In this document: piece by piece, positions 18,610 through 26,586 of the stretch
Numbering within the stretch: the stretch's first letter is position 1
How the letters are laid out: every line of letters starts with the position of its first letter
Assembly: GCA_016937175.1 (NCBI GenBank)
Contig: JAFGWL010000018.1
Location: forward strand, 27,649-91,648
Direction: 5' to 3'
DNA: 64,000 nt
Origin: Candidatus Mcinerneyibacteriota bacterium
GTDB taxonomy: Bacteria; Macinerneyibacteriota; Macinerneyibacteria; Macinerneyibacteriales; DSCS01
Made by a program: the position numbers and the translations under genes
The notes under the pieces: generated by a model
Told to the model about the DNA's origin: nothing
Seen by the model: the letters and a program-made list of their open reading frames with translations, nothing else
Databases searched by the model: none

Positions 18610-19578
18610 ATGCGTAGAACACTTTTGATCCTGTTTGCTGTTGTCCTGTTACTCACCGCCTGTTCCCAGGCCGGCCGTACTCCCAGGGAAGATACCCTTG
18701 TAGTAGTCCATGCCGGCAGCCTTTCTGTTCCCTTCGCGGAACTGGAAGCTGAATTTGAAAAGGCCAATCCCGGGGTGGATGTGCTGAGAGAAGCCGCCGG
18801 CAGCCGGAAATGCGCCCGCATGATCTCAGAACTGGGAAAAGAAGTCGATATCTTCGGCAGTGCAGATTACTCTGTCATCGAAAATCTTCTTTTCGATGAA
18901 TACGCCACATGGAATATCTCATTTGTGACCAATGAGATGGCCATCATGTATTCTGATAAAAGCCTCTACCGCGACGAGATCAACGGGGAAAACTGGATGG
19001 ATATCCTGCTGCGCCCCGATGTCTCTGTGGGACGAAGCAATCCCAACGCGGATCCCTGCGGATACCGTGCTCTTCTCACCTGGCAGCTGGCTGAACGCCA
19101 TTACAACCGTCCCGGCCTCTATGACAAACTGGTGAATAAAAAGAAGACCTTCATCCGCGACAAAGAGACGGATCTCATCGCCCTTGTGGAAGCCGGAGAA
19201 CTGGATTATCTCTTTATCTACCGTTCTGTGGCCCAGCAGCACCATTCACCCCACGTCATCCTGGACGATGAAATCAACCTGAAATCGCCGGCACAAGCCG
19301 ATTTCTATTCATTGGCTAAAGTAGACATCTCCGGGAAAAACCCCGGTGAAAAGATCACACAGACAGGCGCTCCCATGATCTACGGGATCACCATCCCCAG
19401 GAATGCACCTCATCCGAAGCTGGCTGAGAAGTTCCTTCTCTATCTCTTTTCCGAGGAAGGAGTCTCTATCATGGAGAAGAACGGACAGCCTTTTATCCGT
19501 CCTCCTTACGTGACTGGTAACACTGACGATGTCCCCAAAGCCGTGAAAAAGGCCTTCTCAAAAATCACTTCTGAATAG
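18610..19578 (+). CDS. wtpA: Tungstate/molybdate-binding lipoprotein (WtpA-like)
   Basis: The 322-residue protein has a lipoprotein signal (lipobox LLTAC, Cys18) and a periplasmic-binding fold of the WtpA/ModA class: VVVHAGSLSVPF, GSADYSVI, NEMAIMYSD, GRSNPNADPCGYRA, LDYLFIYRSVA and TGAPMIYGITIP. It should capture tungstate or molybdate for an ABC transporter. No permease or ATPase gene is adjacent; the gene stands alone between its own promoter and terminator, so its partners must be elsewhere. Confidence 0.88.
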   Translation: MRRTLLILFAVVLLLTACSQAGRTPREDTLVVVHAGSLSVPFAELEAEFEKANPGVDVLREAAGSRKCARMISELGKEVDIFGSADYSVIENLLFDEYATWNISFVTNEMAIMYSDKSLYRDEINGENWMDILLRPDVSVGRSNPNADPCGYRALLTWQLAERHYNRPGLYDKLVNKKKTFIRDKETDLIALVEAGELDYLFIYRSVAQQHHSPHVILDDEINLKSPAQADFYSLAKVDISGKNPGEKITQTGAPMIYGITIPRNAPHPKLAEKFLLYLFSEEGVSIMEKNGQPFIRPPYVTGNTDDVPKAVKKAFSKITSE

Positions 19579-19587
19579 ATACAGAGA

Positions 19588-19616
19588 GAGCCGGCATCAG
19601 CCGGCTCTTTTTTTTC
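19588..19616 (+). terminator. Intrinsic terminator of wtpA
   Basis: A perfect eight-base stem (GAGCCGGC / GCCGGCTC) with a four-base loop and a run of eight T. It lies just before the convergent speE stop at 19642. Confidence 0.9.
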
Positions 19617-19641
19617 TTTCTATTAATGAGAATCTCTATCT

Positions 19642-20478
19642 TTATCCCAGAAGGTCCCGGACGAAATTGGGAAGAGCAAAGGCCGCCGTATGGACCTCTC
19701 TGTTGTAATACTTCAGAATATCAGCAAAAGCAGGACATTCCTCCGGCACCCTCGGATCCCTTTTTTTGGAGGCAAACCCGAAGAGCCAATGTCCGCTGGG
19801 GTAGGTAGGGATAAAAGCTTGATAAAAGGAAAAGACCGGAAAGATCTTTTTCAGTTTTCCGGCAATCCCCGTGACCCACTCCGGGGAATAATGGGGGTTC
19901 TCCGCCTGGTTGATGATGATACCCTCATTACTGAGAATGTCAAAACAGGACTGATAGAAAGGTGTCCCGAAAAGGCCTTCTCCCGGGCCTACGGGATCTG
20001 TAGAATCTATGATGATCAGGTCGTAGGGTTCTCCCGAATACTCTTTGATGTAAGCGACGCCGTCCCGGACCATAAGACGGACCCGGGGATCATGGTTTCC
20101 TGTAGTGAGAGAAGGAAGGAAACGTTCGGAAAGCTCTACGACAGTGCCGTCGATCTCCACCCAGTCGATGGTTCGGATATTGTCGTACCGCGTCAGTTCC
20201 CGGATCGTCCCACCGTCACCGGCTCCGATCACAAGAACCCGCTGAATACCGGGATGGACAGCCATGGCAGGATGAACGATCATCTCATGATAGACGAATT
20301 CGTCCCGGGTAGTCAGCATAGTCACTTCGTCGATGACCATGACACGACCAAAAAACGAGTTCTCGAAGATCATGATCTCCTGATAAGGACTCTTTTCACG
20401 ACAGAGGAGCTTGTCGATCTTAAATCCCAGAGACGCCTGATTCTGATAGGTTACCTCTTCCCTGAACCACTCTCCCAT
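19642..20478 (-). CDS. speE: Spermidine synthase
   Basis: The 278-residue aminopropyltransferase has VLVIGAGDGGTIRELTRY, a WVEIDGTVV segment, the DSTDPVGPGEGLFG gate and YPSGHWLFGFASK. It transfers the aminopropyl group from decarboxylated AdoMet to putrescine. It is preceded by AAAGGGGGAGAGG and follows speD by 21 bases, so the AdoMet decarboxylase and the synthase form one transcript. Confidence 0.95.
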   Translation of the reverse strand: MGEWFREEVTYQNQASLGFKIDKLLCREKSPYQEIMIFENSFFGRVMVIDEVTMLTTRDEFVYHEMIVHPAMAVHPGIQRVLVIGAGDGGTIRELTRYDNIRTIDWVEIDGTVVELSERFLPSLTTGNHDPRVRLMVRDGVAYIKEYSGEPYDLIIIDSTDPVGPGEGLFGTPFYQSCFDILSNEGIIINQAENPHYSPEWVTGIAGKLKKIFPVFSFYQAFIPTYPSGHWLFGFASKKRDPRVPEECPAFADILKYYNREVHTAAFALPNFVRDLLG

Positions 20479-20499
20479 ACCTCTCCCCCTTTTATACCT

Positions 20500-20919
20500 T
20501 TATCTGACGTTGATCTCTTTCTGGGGTTTGTGGGTCAGCTGGACCTGGTCGATATGAGAATATTTTTTGACCTTTTCCACGATCCCCCGGGAGATCTCCT
20601 GTGTCTCTGTATGCTCGGCAGCAAAGACTTCTTTAAGATATTCGAACCCCACCCAAGGATTTACATCGTCTCCGCAGGTAAAAATATCGATGGCAGCGTA
20701 TTTGTATTCGGGCCAGGTATGGATACTGAGATGCGATTCCGAGATCACCACCACTCCGCTCACCCCCCAGGGTTCGAATGTATGGAAGTTTGTCCCGATT
20801 ACCGTTGCGCCGGCTATCCGCGCAGCTTCGGCCATAGCCGATTCTATGAAACTGACATTGTTCATGACGCTTTCGCTGCAATTGTAAAACTCCGCAAGGA
20901 TATGTCTTCCCAGCCTCAT
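20500..20919 (-). CDS. speD: S-adenosylmethionine decarboxylase proenzyme (SpeD/SpeH small type)
   Basis: The 139-residue proenzyme has the autocleavage site in [12 protein letters not shown], where Ser62 becomes the pyruvoyl group. FTCGD (Cys82) and the His67 region support catalysis, matching the short prokaryotic class. It makes the aminopropyl donor for SpeE. The gene has a long structured leader and a consensus promoter upstream. Confidence 0.95.
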   Translation of the reverse strand: MRLGRHILAEFYNCSESVMNNVSFIESAMAEAARIAGATVIGTNFHTFEPWGVSGVVVISESHLSIHTWPEYKYAAIDIFTCGDDVNPWVGFEYLKEVFAAEHTETQEISRGIVEKVKKYSHIDQVQLTHKPQKEINVR

Positions 20920-20929
20920 AGCAGCCTCC

Positions 20930-20986
20930 TTTCAATAGGGAGATATTGAAATGCAAGCCGTATGTTGCGGATACCATCCGCACGGC
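20930..20986 (-). promoter_or_regulatory. Structured leader of speD-speE (two hairpins beside the ribosome site)
   Basis: On the minus-strand RNA, hairpin A (20957-20986) pairs GCCG with CGGC and has an inner perfect seven-base stem, TGCGGAT / ATCCGCA. Hairpin B (20930-20951) is a perfect eight-base stem, TTTCAATA / TATTGAAA, with loop TCTCCC, directly touching the GGAGG of speD. The loop contains CTCC, complementary to the ribosome site. It does not match a riboswitch class I know. Regulation is inferred from position. Confidence 0.4.
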
Positions 20987-21050
20987 AACCTCATCTGTGA
21001 TGAACCAAACTTCAATACTTCCGAGGAAATATATGATGTAAAGCCGATTA

Positions 21051-21078
21051 ATTATAAAAAGCGCACCCCCCCTGTCAA
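21051..21078 (-). promoter_or_regulatory. Consensus promoter of speD-speE
   Basis: Perfect TTGACA and TATAAT with a 16-base spacer on the minus strand. The predicted start near 21044 gives a leader of about 125 bases before the speD ATG. Confidence 0.7.
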
Positions 21079-21116
21079 GTTAAAATTTAACAGAAAGAGA
21101 TCTCTTCTATTTTCAC

Positions 21117-21803
21117 TTAATCGGGCAGATTTTTTTCTGATGCATCCCGGTGTATCAGCGAAAGGGTAACCTCAGGGTTCTCCTCCCACGAGAGCCCAAG
21201 TTGTTCTGGACCCGAAAGAGTCCAGATGAGAGCCCCCTTCTCTTTTTGACGGGTCAGAGGCCCCTGAACGGATATCCTGCACTTATCGGGATCAAAAAGG
21301 GTGAATCTCTGGATACTGTCCCTGAACTCCCTACCTGAATGAAAAAGATATCGGAGAGTTGCCGATGAGACCGCAAGTTCCCATTCCAGCTCCAGGATCA
21401 TCTGGCTTTCCGCCCTCCCCATACGAAACGTGACTAAGGGGAGATCACCGGATAAACCCTTCTCTTCATAAAGCTCGTAGGGGAAGCCATCCTGTTCTCT
21501 GTCACTGAGAAGAACCAGCCTTCTTGTCTCCGGATCACGCCTGACAATACTCCTGCGGATAAAACGGAACTCGCAGGATCCGGATATGGTGACTCCCAAC
21601 AGGGGATATAGATAAATGGGCCCCTCTTTCAAGATTTTTACCACTTCATACCCCCGGATACGAAAGCCTTCCGGGCCCGGATAGACCTCATGTTCTCTGG
21701 CTATGGATACGTAAGGGAGATTGTCCTCTCTTTTCCCTGCTCCCTGGAGAAGGAGCATGAGAAGCAGGAAGATGCCACCGGAAAGGATTCTGTGTTTAAT
21801 CAT
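21117..21803 (-). CDS. Exported protein of unknown function
   Basis: I do not recognise this 228-residue protein. I chose the ATG at 21803, which starts a clear signal peptide (MIKHRILSGGIFLLLMLLLQGAG). A longer frame reading back to 21866 would run through its own promoter and into the btuB promoter. The mature part is beta-rich by eye, with many charged residues and no catalytic motif. No ribosome site is present, but TATACT ends seven bases before the ATG, so the message is probably leaderless. It is divergent from the cobalamin-controlled btuB. Confidence 0.6.
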   Translation of the reverse strand: MIKHRILSGGIFLLLMLLLQGAGKREDNLPYVSIAREHEVYPGPEGFRIRGYEVVKILKEGPIYLYPLLGVTISGSCEFRFIRRSIVRRDPETRRLVLLSDREQDGFPYELYEEKGLSGDLPLVTFRMGRAESQMILELEWELAVSSATLRYLFHSGREFRDSIQRFTLFDPDKCRISVQGPLTRQKEKGALIWTLSGPEQLGLSWEENPEVTLSLIHRDASEKNLPD

Positions 21804-21809
21804 AGCGAC

Positions 21810-21837
21810 AGTATACCAAACAAAAGAGCGAGAGCAA
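21810..21837 (-). promoter_or_regulatory. Promoter of the unknown exported protein (leaderless)
   Basis: TTGCTC, a 16-base spacer and TATACT on the minus strand. The predicted start coincides with the A of the ATG at 21803. Confidence 0.5.
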
Positions 21838-21849
21838 GCAAGGTTTTCA

Positions 21850-21877
21850 TTGACCATAAGAGACAAAGGTTTATACT
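21850..21877 (+). promoter_or_regulatory. Promoter of the cobalamin riboswitch-btuB unit
   Basis: TTGACC and TATACT with a 16-base spacer. Transcription should begin near 21884, at the 5' edge of the riboswitch. Confidence 0.6.
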
Positions 21878-21883
21878 CACTCT

Positions 21884-22026
21884 GTTCAAAAGGGAAACAG
21901 GTGAAAAGCCTGTGCTGCCCCGCAACTGTAAGCGGAACGAAAACCTAATCCAGCCACTGTGTGTGATACACGGGAAGGCAGGTGAGTAGGCTGCCGCGAG
22001 CCAGGACACCTAATGAACAGAGGTTA
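21884..22026 (+). promoter_or_regulatory. Cobalamin (B12) riboswitch
   Basis: The conserved core elements appear in order: AAGGGAAACAGGTG at the 5' side, the GCCCCGCAACTGTAAGC segment, a CCACTG segment, CGGGAAGGC, and the 3' B12-box-like GCGAGCCAGGACACC. It ends just before the btuB ribosome site (CGAGGGGG), so it most likely blocks translation of btuB when adenosylcobalamin is bound. The exact boundaries are approximate. Confidence 0.93.
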
Positions 22027-22056
22027 TCACTTTTCACCAACTCGAGGGGGTTGACT

Positions 22057-23991
22057 ATGCGTGTTGTTTTTTTGTTCATTCTGTTCTTGTCTGCCACACT
22101 TTCATCCGCTTTTCCTGAAGAATACCTCATCACGGCCAACCGGATCAAAGAAGATCCGGAAGAGGTCACAGCGGATGTCACCGTCATCGACGAAGAGGAG
22201 TTCAATGAAAAGGCCTTCAACGACCTTGATGCTCTTCTCTCTTCACTTCCGTTCTTTACAGTAGCGGAGTACGGGCCCTGGGGCGTCTCTTCTGTCCGGT
22301 TGGGCGGAAGTGCTTCAAAGAACCTTCTTGTCCTCCTGGACGGAGTCCCCCTGACCAACACGACGGGGATCGACCGAGGGTTCAGCCTCCCGAATTTCTC
22401 CCTGGCAGGTGTCAGCCGTGCCGAAATCGTCCGGGGGGGCAACAGCGCCGTTTATGGCTCCAATGCCGTCACCGGAGTCGTCAACCTGATGACAGAACCG
22501 GCTGCGGACCCGGCGTTGACGCTCTCTCTCGCAGGAGGGAGTTACGGCCTTTTTTCAGGGAAAACTTCCCTCTCCCACACTTTTCTGAACACCGCCGCCA
22601 CACTTACGGCAGAGGTCATGACAGCAGAGGGTTATAATCTCTCCCCGGAGGGGCCTGAAAAGGACGGGGCCCGGGGATACACCTTCACCGCTTCACTGGA
22701 ACGTCCCCTCTCTCCTGACTTCTCTCTCACAGGAAGAGCTCACTATATGAACTCCTCTTTGGATTACGACAGCTGGACCCATCAGGCCTCCGATGCTCCG
22801 CTGACAGAAGAGAACAGAAACTTTCTGGCCATGGCCCGGGGAGAAGGAGAGATCTTTCACGGACATCGGAGTCTTTTAACCCTAAGCTATAACCGGACTG
22901 ACCGTATCTACAAAGACGCCGAGGTCGAAACAGACCGGTACCGGGGCTCTTCGTTACGCGTCTCTCTCCAGGACGACATCTCCGCCGGAAGGGCCGTCTG
23001 GTCGCTGGGGGGAGACTTGACTTATGAGGAGGCTCGTCAGAATACTTCCTATGATTATGACATGGAAAAAGAGACCATGGCTCTTTCGGAAATATACACA
23101 GGCCTCTTCAGCTCCTTTTCCGAAAATCTTTCTTTCGATGCTGCAGCTCGGATCCTGCTCCCTCATACAGAGAGCAGCGATACCGCCCTGGTCTATAAAG
23201 CCGGAGCGCGTTGGAACCTTCTCAAAGCTCCCTGGGAGACTCAGCTCTATGTCAATTACGGCACCTCCTACAATCTTCCGACTCTTTTCCAGCTTTACGG
23301 AACAGCAATCGACTGGATGACCTCAGACCCCGTCACCGTTGGGAACCGGGACCTCAAACCGGAAAAGGGGACAAATCTCAATATACGAATGGCCAATAAG
23401 CTTTTTGGCGGACGTGCTATGATCGATTTTTTCTGGAGCCGTGAATTTTTTGAAGATTATATCACCATGGATTATGCTGCGAACCGTTATATCAACAACA
23501 AAAGGGCCCGCATCGACAATTTTGAGATCCGCTCCTCTCTCTTTTTCCATCCCGGTGCATGGAGACTCCGTCTTTACGGACACTACCTCATCACTACGGC
23601 CCGGGATATCACAGGGGGAGCTCAGGCCAAGATACCCATGGTCCCGGAAAACTCCTCTCAGATAGGGCTGCATCTCTCCTCTTCCCGGATCGCTGCAGAT
23701 ATCTCTTTGAACACGACGGGAGAACGCCTCTCCGGATATCCCATCCTCACCATGCCCCCCTATTCCCTTGTTTCGGCTTCCCTCACCTGGGATCTCTCTG
23801 AAACGATTTCCCTGAATCTCAAGGGAGACAACCTCACAGGAGAGGATTATCACCAGACAGTGGAGATGGTTGATGCCGGCTTCGGCCCTGCTCCCATGAT
23901 CACCGAAGTAAGCGGATATGTCCATTATCCCGGATACAGGACACCTGAACGTTCCTTTGAGCTCCGCGTGACCTACCGGCTTCCTCTGTGA
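22057..23991 (+). CDS. btuB: TonB-dependent vitamin B12 receptor (BtuB-like)
   Basis: The protein has 644 residues from the ATG at 22057, behind GAGGGGG; the open frame extends 25 codons upstream, but only into the riboswitch. It has a signal peptide, a plug domain (LLVLLDGVPLTNTTG, RAEIVRGGNSAVYGSNAVTG) and a 22-strand-type barrel. The specificity for cobalamin is inferred from the riboswitch. No BtuCDF or TonB genes are nearby. Confidence 0.9.
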   Translation: MRVVFLFILFLSATLSSAFPEEYLITANRIKEDPEEVTADVTVIDEEEFNEKAFNDLDALLSSLPFFTVAEYGPWGVSSVRLGGSASKNLLVLLDGVPLTNTTGIDRGFSLPNFSLAGVSRAEIVRGGNSAVYGSNAVTGVVNLMTEPAADPALTLSLAGGSYGLFSGKTSLSHTFLNTAATLTAEVMTAEGYNLSPEGPEKDGARGYTFTASLERPLSPDFSLTGRAHYMNSSLDYDSWTHQASDAPLTEENRNFLAMARGEGEIFHGHRSLLTLSYNRTDRIYKDAEVETDRYRGSSLRVSLQDDISAGRAVWSLGGDLTYEEARQNTSYDYDMEKETMALSEIYTGLFSSFSENLSFDAAARILLPHTESSDTALVYKAGARWNLLKAPWETQLYVNYGTSYNLPTLFQLYGTAIDWMTSDPVTVGNRDLKPEKGTNLNIRMANKLFGGRAMIDFFWSREFFEDYITMDYAANRYINNKRARIDNFEIRSSLFFHPGAWRLRLYGHYLITTARDITGGAQAKIPMVPENSSQIGLHLSSSRIAADISLNTTGERLSGYPILTMPPYSLVSASLTWDLSETISLNLKGDNLTGEDYHQTVEMVDAGFGPAPMITEVSGYVHYPGYRTPERSFELRVTYRLPL

Positions 23992-23997
23992 AATCAA

Positions 23998-24023
23998 GCC
24001 CCTCCCTTACCCGAGGGAGGGGC
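23998..24023 (+). terminator. Hairpin after btuB
   Basis: A perfect ten-base stem (GCCCCTCCCT / AGGGAGGGGC) directly follows the stop codon. No good T run follows, so it may protect the 3' end rather than terminate strongly. Confidence 0.5.
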
Positions 24024-24050
24024 ATCGCTCTCTGTCTGAGCCTCTTTACT

Positions 24051-24072
24051 TTACTCTCCCCTATGGTAATAT
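24051..24072 (+). promoter_or_regulatory. Probable promoter of the RNA methyltransferase gene (leaderless)
   Basis: A weak -35-like TTTACT is 16 bases from TAATAT, which ends six bases before the ATG at 24079. No ribosome site is present. The -10 matches the one at the 32357 gene. Confidence 0.35.
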
Positions 24073-24078
24073 AAAGTC

Positions 24079-25242
24079 ATGGAACGGTATGATACAGCGT
24101 TGATCACAGGATTGTCTCCCAAAGGTTTCTTTACAGGGCAGGGCAGTTCAGGACGCGATCTTCTCTGCCTCTATACCGATATCGGCGAAGAGACGTCGGG
24201 GCCCTGGTTCAGAAAAAAGAGAAAGAATTACCTCAGAAGCGAACATGTTCTCAGCAACCCCTCCCCTTCCCGTATCGACCCTGTCTGTCCCTTCTTTACC
24301 CAGTGCGGAGGCTGCGACCTTCAGCATCTGAGCCTTGAACGGGAACATGAGATCAAGGCTACCCTGGCCCGGGAGCTGTTGGGAAAGCCTTCCACAGGGT
24401 TTATATCCTCTCCCCTCACTTTCGGTTACCGGAATAATATGGAATTCTCTTTCAGCCACGGGGCCATAGGCCTTCACAGAAAGCTTTCCAGGCGCCTTCT
24501 GGATATCCGCTCCTGTCCCCTTGCAGACCCTGATATTGACCAGGCCCTGAGCCGTTTTCGTCTCTCCGATACACCTGAAGAGGGTGAAGTCCGTTTCGTG
24601 ACCACAGATGAAGGGCTCCTGTCCCGCGTCTATCCCAAATATGTCTCCAAGGAGACCGATAAGGACCATCTGTCTGCCGGGCCCAAAAAGCTGGACGGCC
24701 TTACCTATTTCGTCTCTCCGGACACCTTTTTCCAATCCAATGATTCTGTCATATCGCCATGGCTGGCAGTTATCCTCGCCTGGGCTGGGGAAATCGCTGA
24801 ACCCGGTTCATCCGCTTTGGACCTCTACTGCGGCTCGGGAACCATCACCATGAAACTGGCGACCCATTTCAGTCATGTGACAGGGATCGAAAGCAACCCC
24901 CTCTCTCTTTTTCTCTTTGAGAAAAGCCTCCGGGTCAACGGGTTTTCCCCTTCGGAAGTCTCTCTGATCCAGGGAGACCTCTTTACCCATGACCTGAAAG
25001 AACTGCACCCCGATTTCCTCGTCGTCAACCCGCCCCGGGGAGGGCTCTCCCCCCTGGTCCGCTCCTTCATCCGTGAAAAGAGGATCCCCTATATCATCTA
25101 CAGCTCCTGTAATGTGGCCTCTTTTGCCAGGGATTTAGCTGAGATGACCTCTTATCAGCTTGAAAAATATATTATCGTCAATATGTTTCCCCGCACTTTT
25201 CATTTCGAAGTAGTCGGCCGCTTAAAATTAAAGGAGGAGTGA
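24079..25242 (+). CDS. 23S/tRNA uracil-5-methyltransferase family protein (TrmA/RlmD-like)
   Basis: The 387-residue protein is a class I methyltransferase with an iron-sulfur cluster. The 4Fe-4S cysteines are in CPFFTQCGGC (Cys70, 76, 79) and RSCPLAD (Cys146). The AdoMet region is LDLYCGSGTITMKLA, and the catalytic cysteine is in IIYSSCNVASFARDL. It lacks an N-terminal TRAM domain, and the usual DPPR loop reads NPPRGG, with Asn for Asp. It should make 5-methyluridine in rRNA or tRNA. Its stop overlaps the ndk ribosome site. Confidence 0.85.
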   Translation: MERYDTALITGLSPKGFFTGQGSSGRDLLCLYTDIGEETSGPWFRKKRKNYLRSEHVLSNPSPSRIDPVCPFFTQCGGCDLQHLSLEREHEIKATLARELLGKPSTGFISSPLTFGYRNNMEFSFSHGAIGLHRKLSRRLLDIRSCPLADPDIDQALSRFRLSDTPEEGEVRFVTTDEGLLSRVYPKYVSKETDKDHLSAGPKKLDGLTYFVSPDTFFQSNDSVISPWLAVILAWAGEIAEPGSSALDLYCGSGTITMKLATHFSHVTGIESNPLSLFLFEKSLRVNGFSPSEVSLIQGDLFTHDLKELHPDFLVVNPPRGGLSPLVRSFIREKRIPYIIYSSCNVASFARDLAEMTSYQLEKYIIVNMFPRTFHFEVVGRLKLKEE

Positions 25243-25244
25243 TC

Positions 25245-25718
25245 GTGGTAGAAAAAACATTCATTATGGTGAAGCCCGACGGGCTTCAAAGGGCTCTGGT
25301 AGGTGATATCATCTCAAGGTTTGAGAACAAGGGATTGAAACTGGTGGCGCTCAAACTTCTACTTCTGGACCGGGAACGCGCAGAGCATCACTATGCTGCC
25401 CACCAAAAGAAATCCTTTTATGACGCTCTAATCGAATTCATCACATCAGGCCCCGTCGTGGCCATGGTCTGGGAGGCCGACAATGCCGTCTATATCGGAA
25501 GAAAACTCACAGGGCCTACCACTCCCAATGAAGCTCCTCCCGGAACCATCAGGGGAGATTACTGTCTCAATACCCAGTTCAATGTGATCCATGCCTCCGA
25601 TTCCGTAGAAAATGCGCGTCGCGAAATCGATATCTTCTTTCAACCGCAGGAGATCATCCGTTATGACAGGAGCATTAAGCACTGGCTGGGACTGGATGGG
25701 ATGGAACCGGCCCTCTGA
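25245..25718 (+). CDS. ndk: Nucleoside diphosphate kinase
   Basis: The protein has 157 residues from the GTG at 25245, which lies seven bases after AAGGAGGAG. An in-frame GTG at 25239 sits too close to that site. The family motifs MVKPDGLQRALVG, GPVVAMVWEADNAV and RGDYCLNTQFNVIHASDS (phospho-His116) are present. It balances the nucleotide pool by phosphate transfer. A ten-base inverted repeat flanks its stop codon. Confidence 0.95.
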   Translation: MVEKTFIMVKPDGLQRALVGDIISRFENKGLKLVALKLLLLDRERAEHHYAAHQKKSFYDALIEFITSGPVVAMVWEADNAVYIGRKLTGPTTPNEAPPGTIRGDYCLNTQFNVIHASDSVENARREIDIFFQPQEIIRYDRSIKHWLGLDGMEPAL

Positions 25719-25728
25719 GGCCGGTTCC
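25703..25728. repeat. Inverted repeat across the ndk stop codon
   Basis: GGAACCGGCC and GGCCGGTTCC pair perfectly around the stop codon of ndk, with a six-base loop. There is no T run on either side. It could act as a weak hairpin for the convergent pair. Confidence 0.4.
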
Positions 25729-25736
25729 CGTAAGAA

Positions 25737-26369
25737 TCAAAACATCAGAATATTGAACCCGACTCGGAACATCAGCCCGGATGAGTTGAGTGTCGTGTAA
25801 TAACCGCCTTCCTCATCCTTTTCAAATTTTGCTCCGTTATAGATCATTTCTCCGATGAGGCTGGAACGGGACCCGATCCTGTAGAGGATGCCCCCGCCGG
25901 CCTGCCAGACAAGGCCTGTATATGTCAGGGAGTCCTCCTGGGGGTCTGTCCCGTCATTGGCAAGGTCAGTAAAGGAGATATGGGTATATCCGATCCCCAG
26001 GCCCGCTGTCACAAAAGGTTTCAAAGACGAGTAATTGTCCAGAGGGATAGCCATCCTGATCTTTGCGGTCAGGGGCATATGGAAACCCTTCCATTTGCTG
26101 AGATAACGGCCCGTCTCCAGATTGACGCCCACACTTTCCGTATCGCCCAGGTCTTCTTTGTCTTCTATGGTCTTCCAGTAGAGATCCCCCCCGAAGAGGA
26201 GAGAGACATTCTCGTCAATGGCATAGCCATATTCCAGTCCCCAGATGACCCCGGCTTTAAGCTCCGCCGGAGCATAGAGTCCCACCTTGAAAGTCATATT
26301 TTTGCTGGCATGGGCCGTTGAGAGGGCTGCAGCCAAAAGGATAACCGTCAGTAAAAGTGATCTTTTCAT
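25737..26369 (-). CDS. Small outer-membrane beta-barrel protein
   Basis: The 210-residue protein has a signal peptide ending STAHA and alternating polar/hydrophobic strands. It ends in FRVGFNILMF, an aromatic C-terminus of the type read by the BAM complex. The GLGIGYTHISF and GGGILYRIG strands fit an eight-strand OmpW/OprF-type barrel. The function is unknown. It has its own promoter and sits alone, convergent to ndk. Confidence 0.75.
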   Translation of the reverse strand: MKRSLLLTVILLAAALSTAHASKNMTFKVGLYAPAELKAGVIWGLEYGYAIDENVSLLFGGDLYWKTIEDKEDLGDTESVGVNLETGRYLSKWKGFHMPLTAKIRMAIPLDNYSSLKPFVTAGLGIGYTHISFTDLANDGTDPQEDSLTYTGLVWQAGGGILYRIGSRSSLIGEMIYNGAKFEKDEEGGYYTTLNSSGLMFRVGFNILMF

Positions 26370-26397
26370 GAGAATTCCTCCTTGTATTATTTTTAAG

Positions 26398-26426
26398 ATT
26401 ATAACGGAGGTTCAAAGGATTCACAA
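26398..26426 (-). promoter_or_regulatory. Promoter of the outer-membrane protein gene at 26369
   Basis: TTGTGA and consensus TATAAT with a 17-base spacer on the minus strand. Confidence 0.5.
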
Positions 26427-26430
26427 GGTA

Positions 26431-26586
26431 TCAGTCTGTTTTTTTAGACCGGATGATAGTGCAGTTCCCCGCTGCGGGACATCCTGAACAAACGCCCCCG
26501 TGACAACGCCCCTTCCTTTTTTTCATCATGAGATAAAGAGCAAAGCCGGCCAGAAGCCCCACAGCGGCAATAAGAATATCGGTCAT
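26431..26586 (-). CDS. FeoB-associated Cys-rich membrane protein
   Basis: The 51-residue protein starts MTDILIAAVGLLAGFALYL, one membrane helix, followed by a basic patch and CHGGVCSGCPAAGNC with four cysteines. This is the FeoB-associated Cys-rich family. Its ATG overlaps the feoB stop (ATGA), so it is translated from the same message. Its role is probably in iron handling at the FeoB exit or in FeoB assembly; that is inference. Confidence 0.85.
   Translation of the reverse strand: MTDILIAAVGLLAGFALYLMMKKRKGRCHGGVCSGCPAAGNCTIIRSKKTD

Noticed and set aside
19690-20949. A 419-codon open frame opposite speE and speD
   Set aside because: Both speE and speD have intact family motifs on the minus strand; the plus frame has none and no start site.
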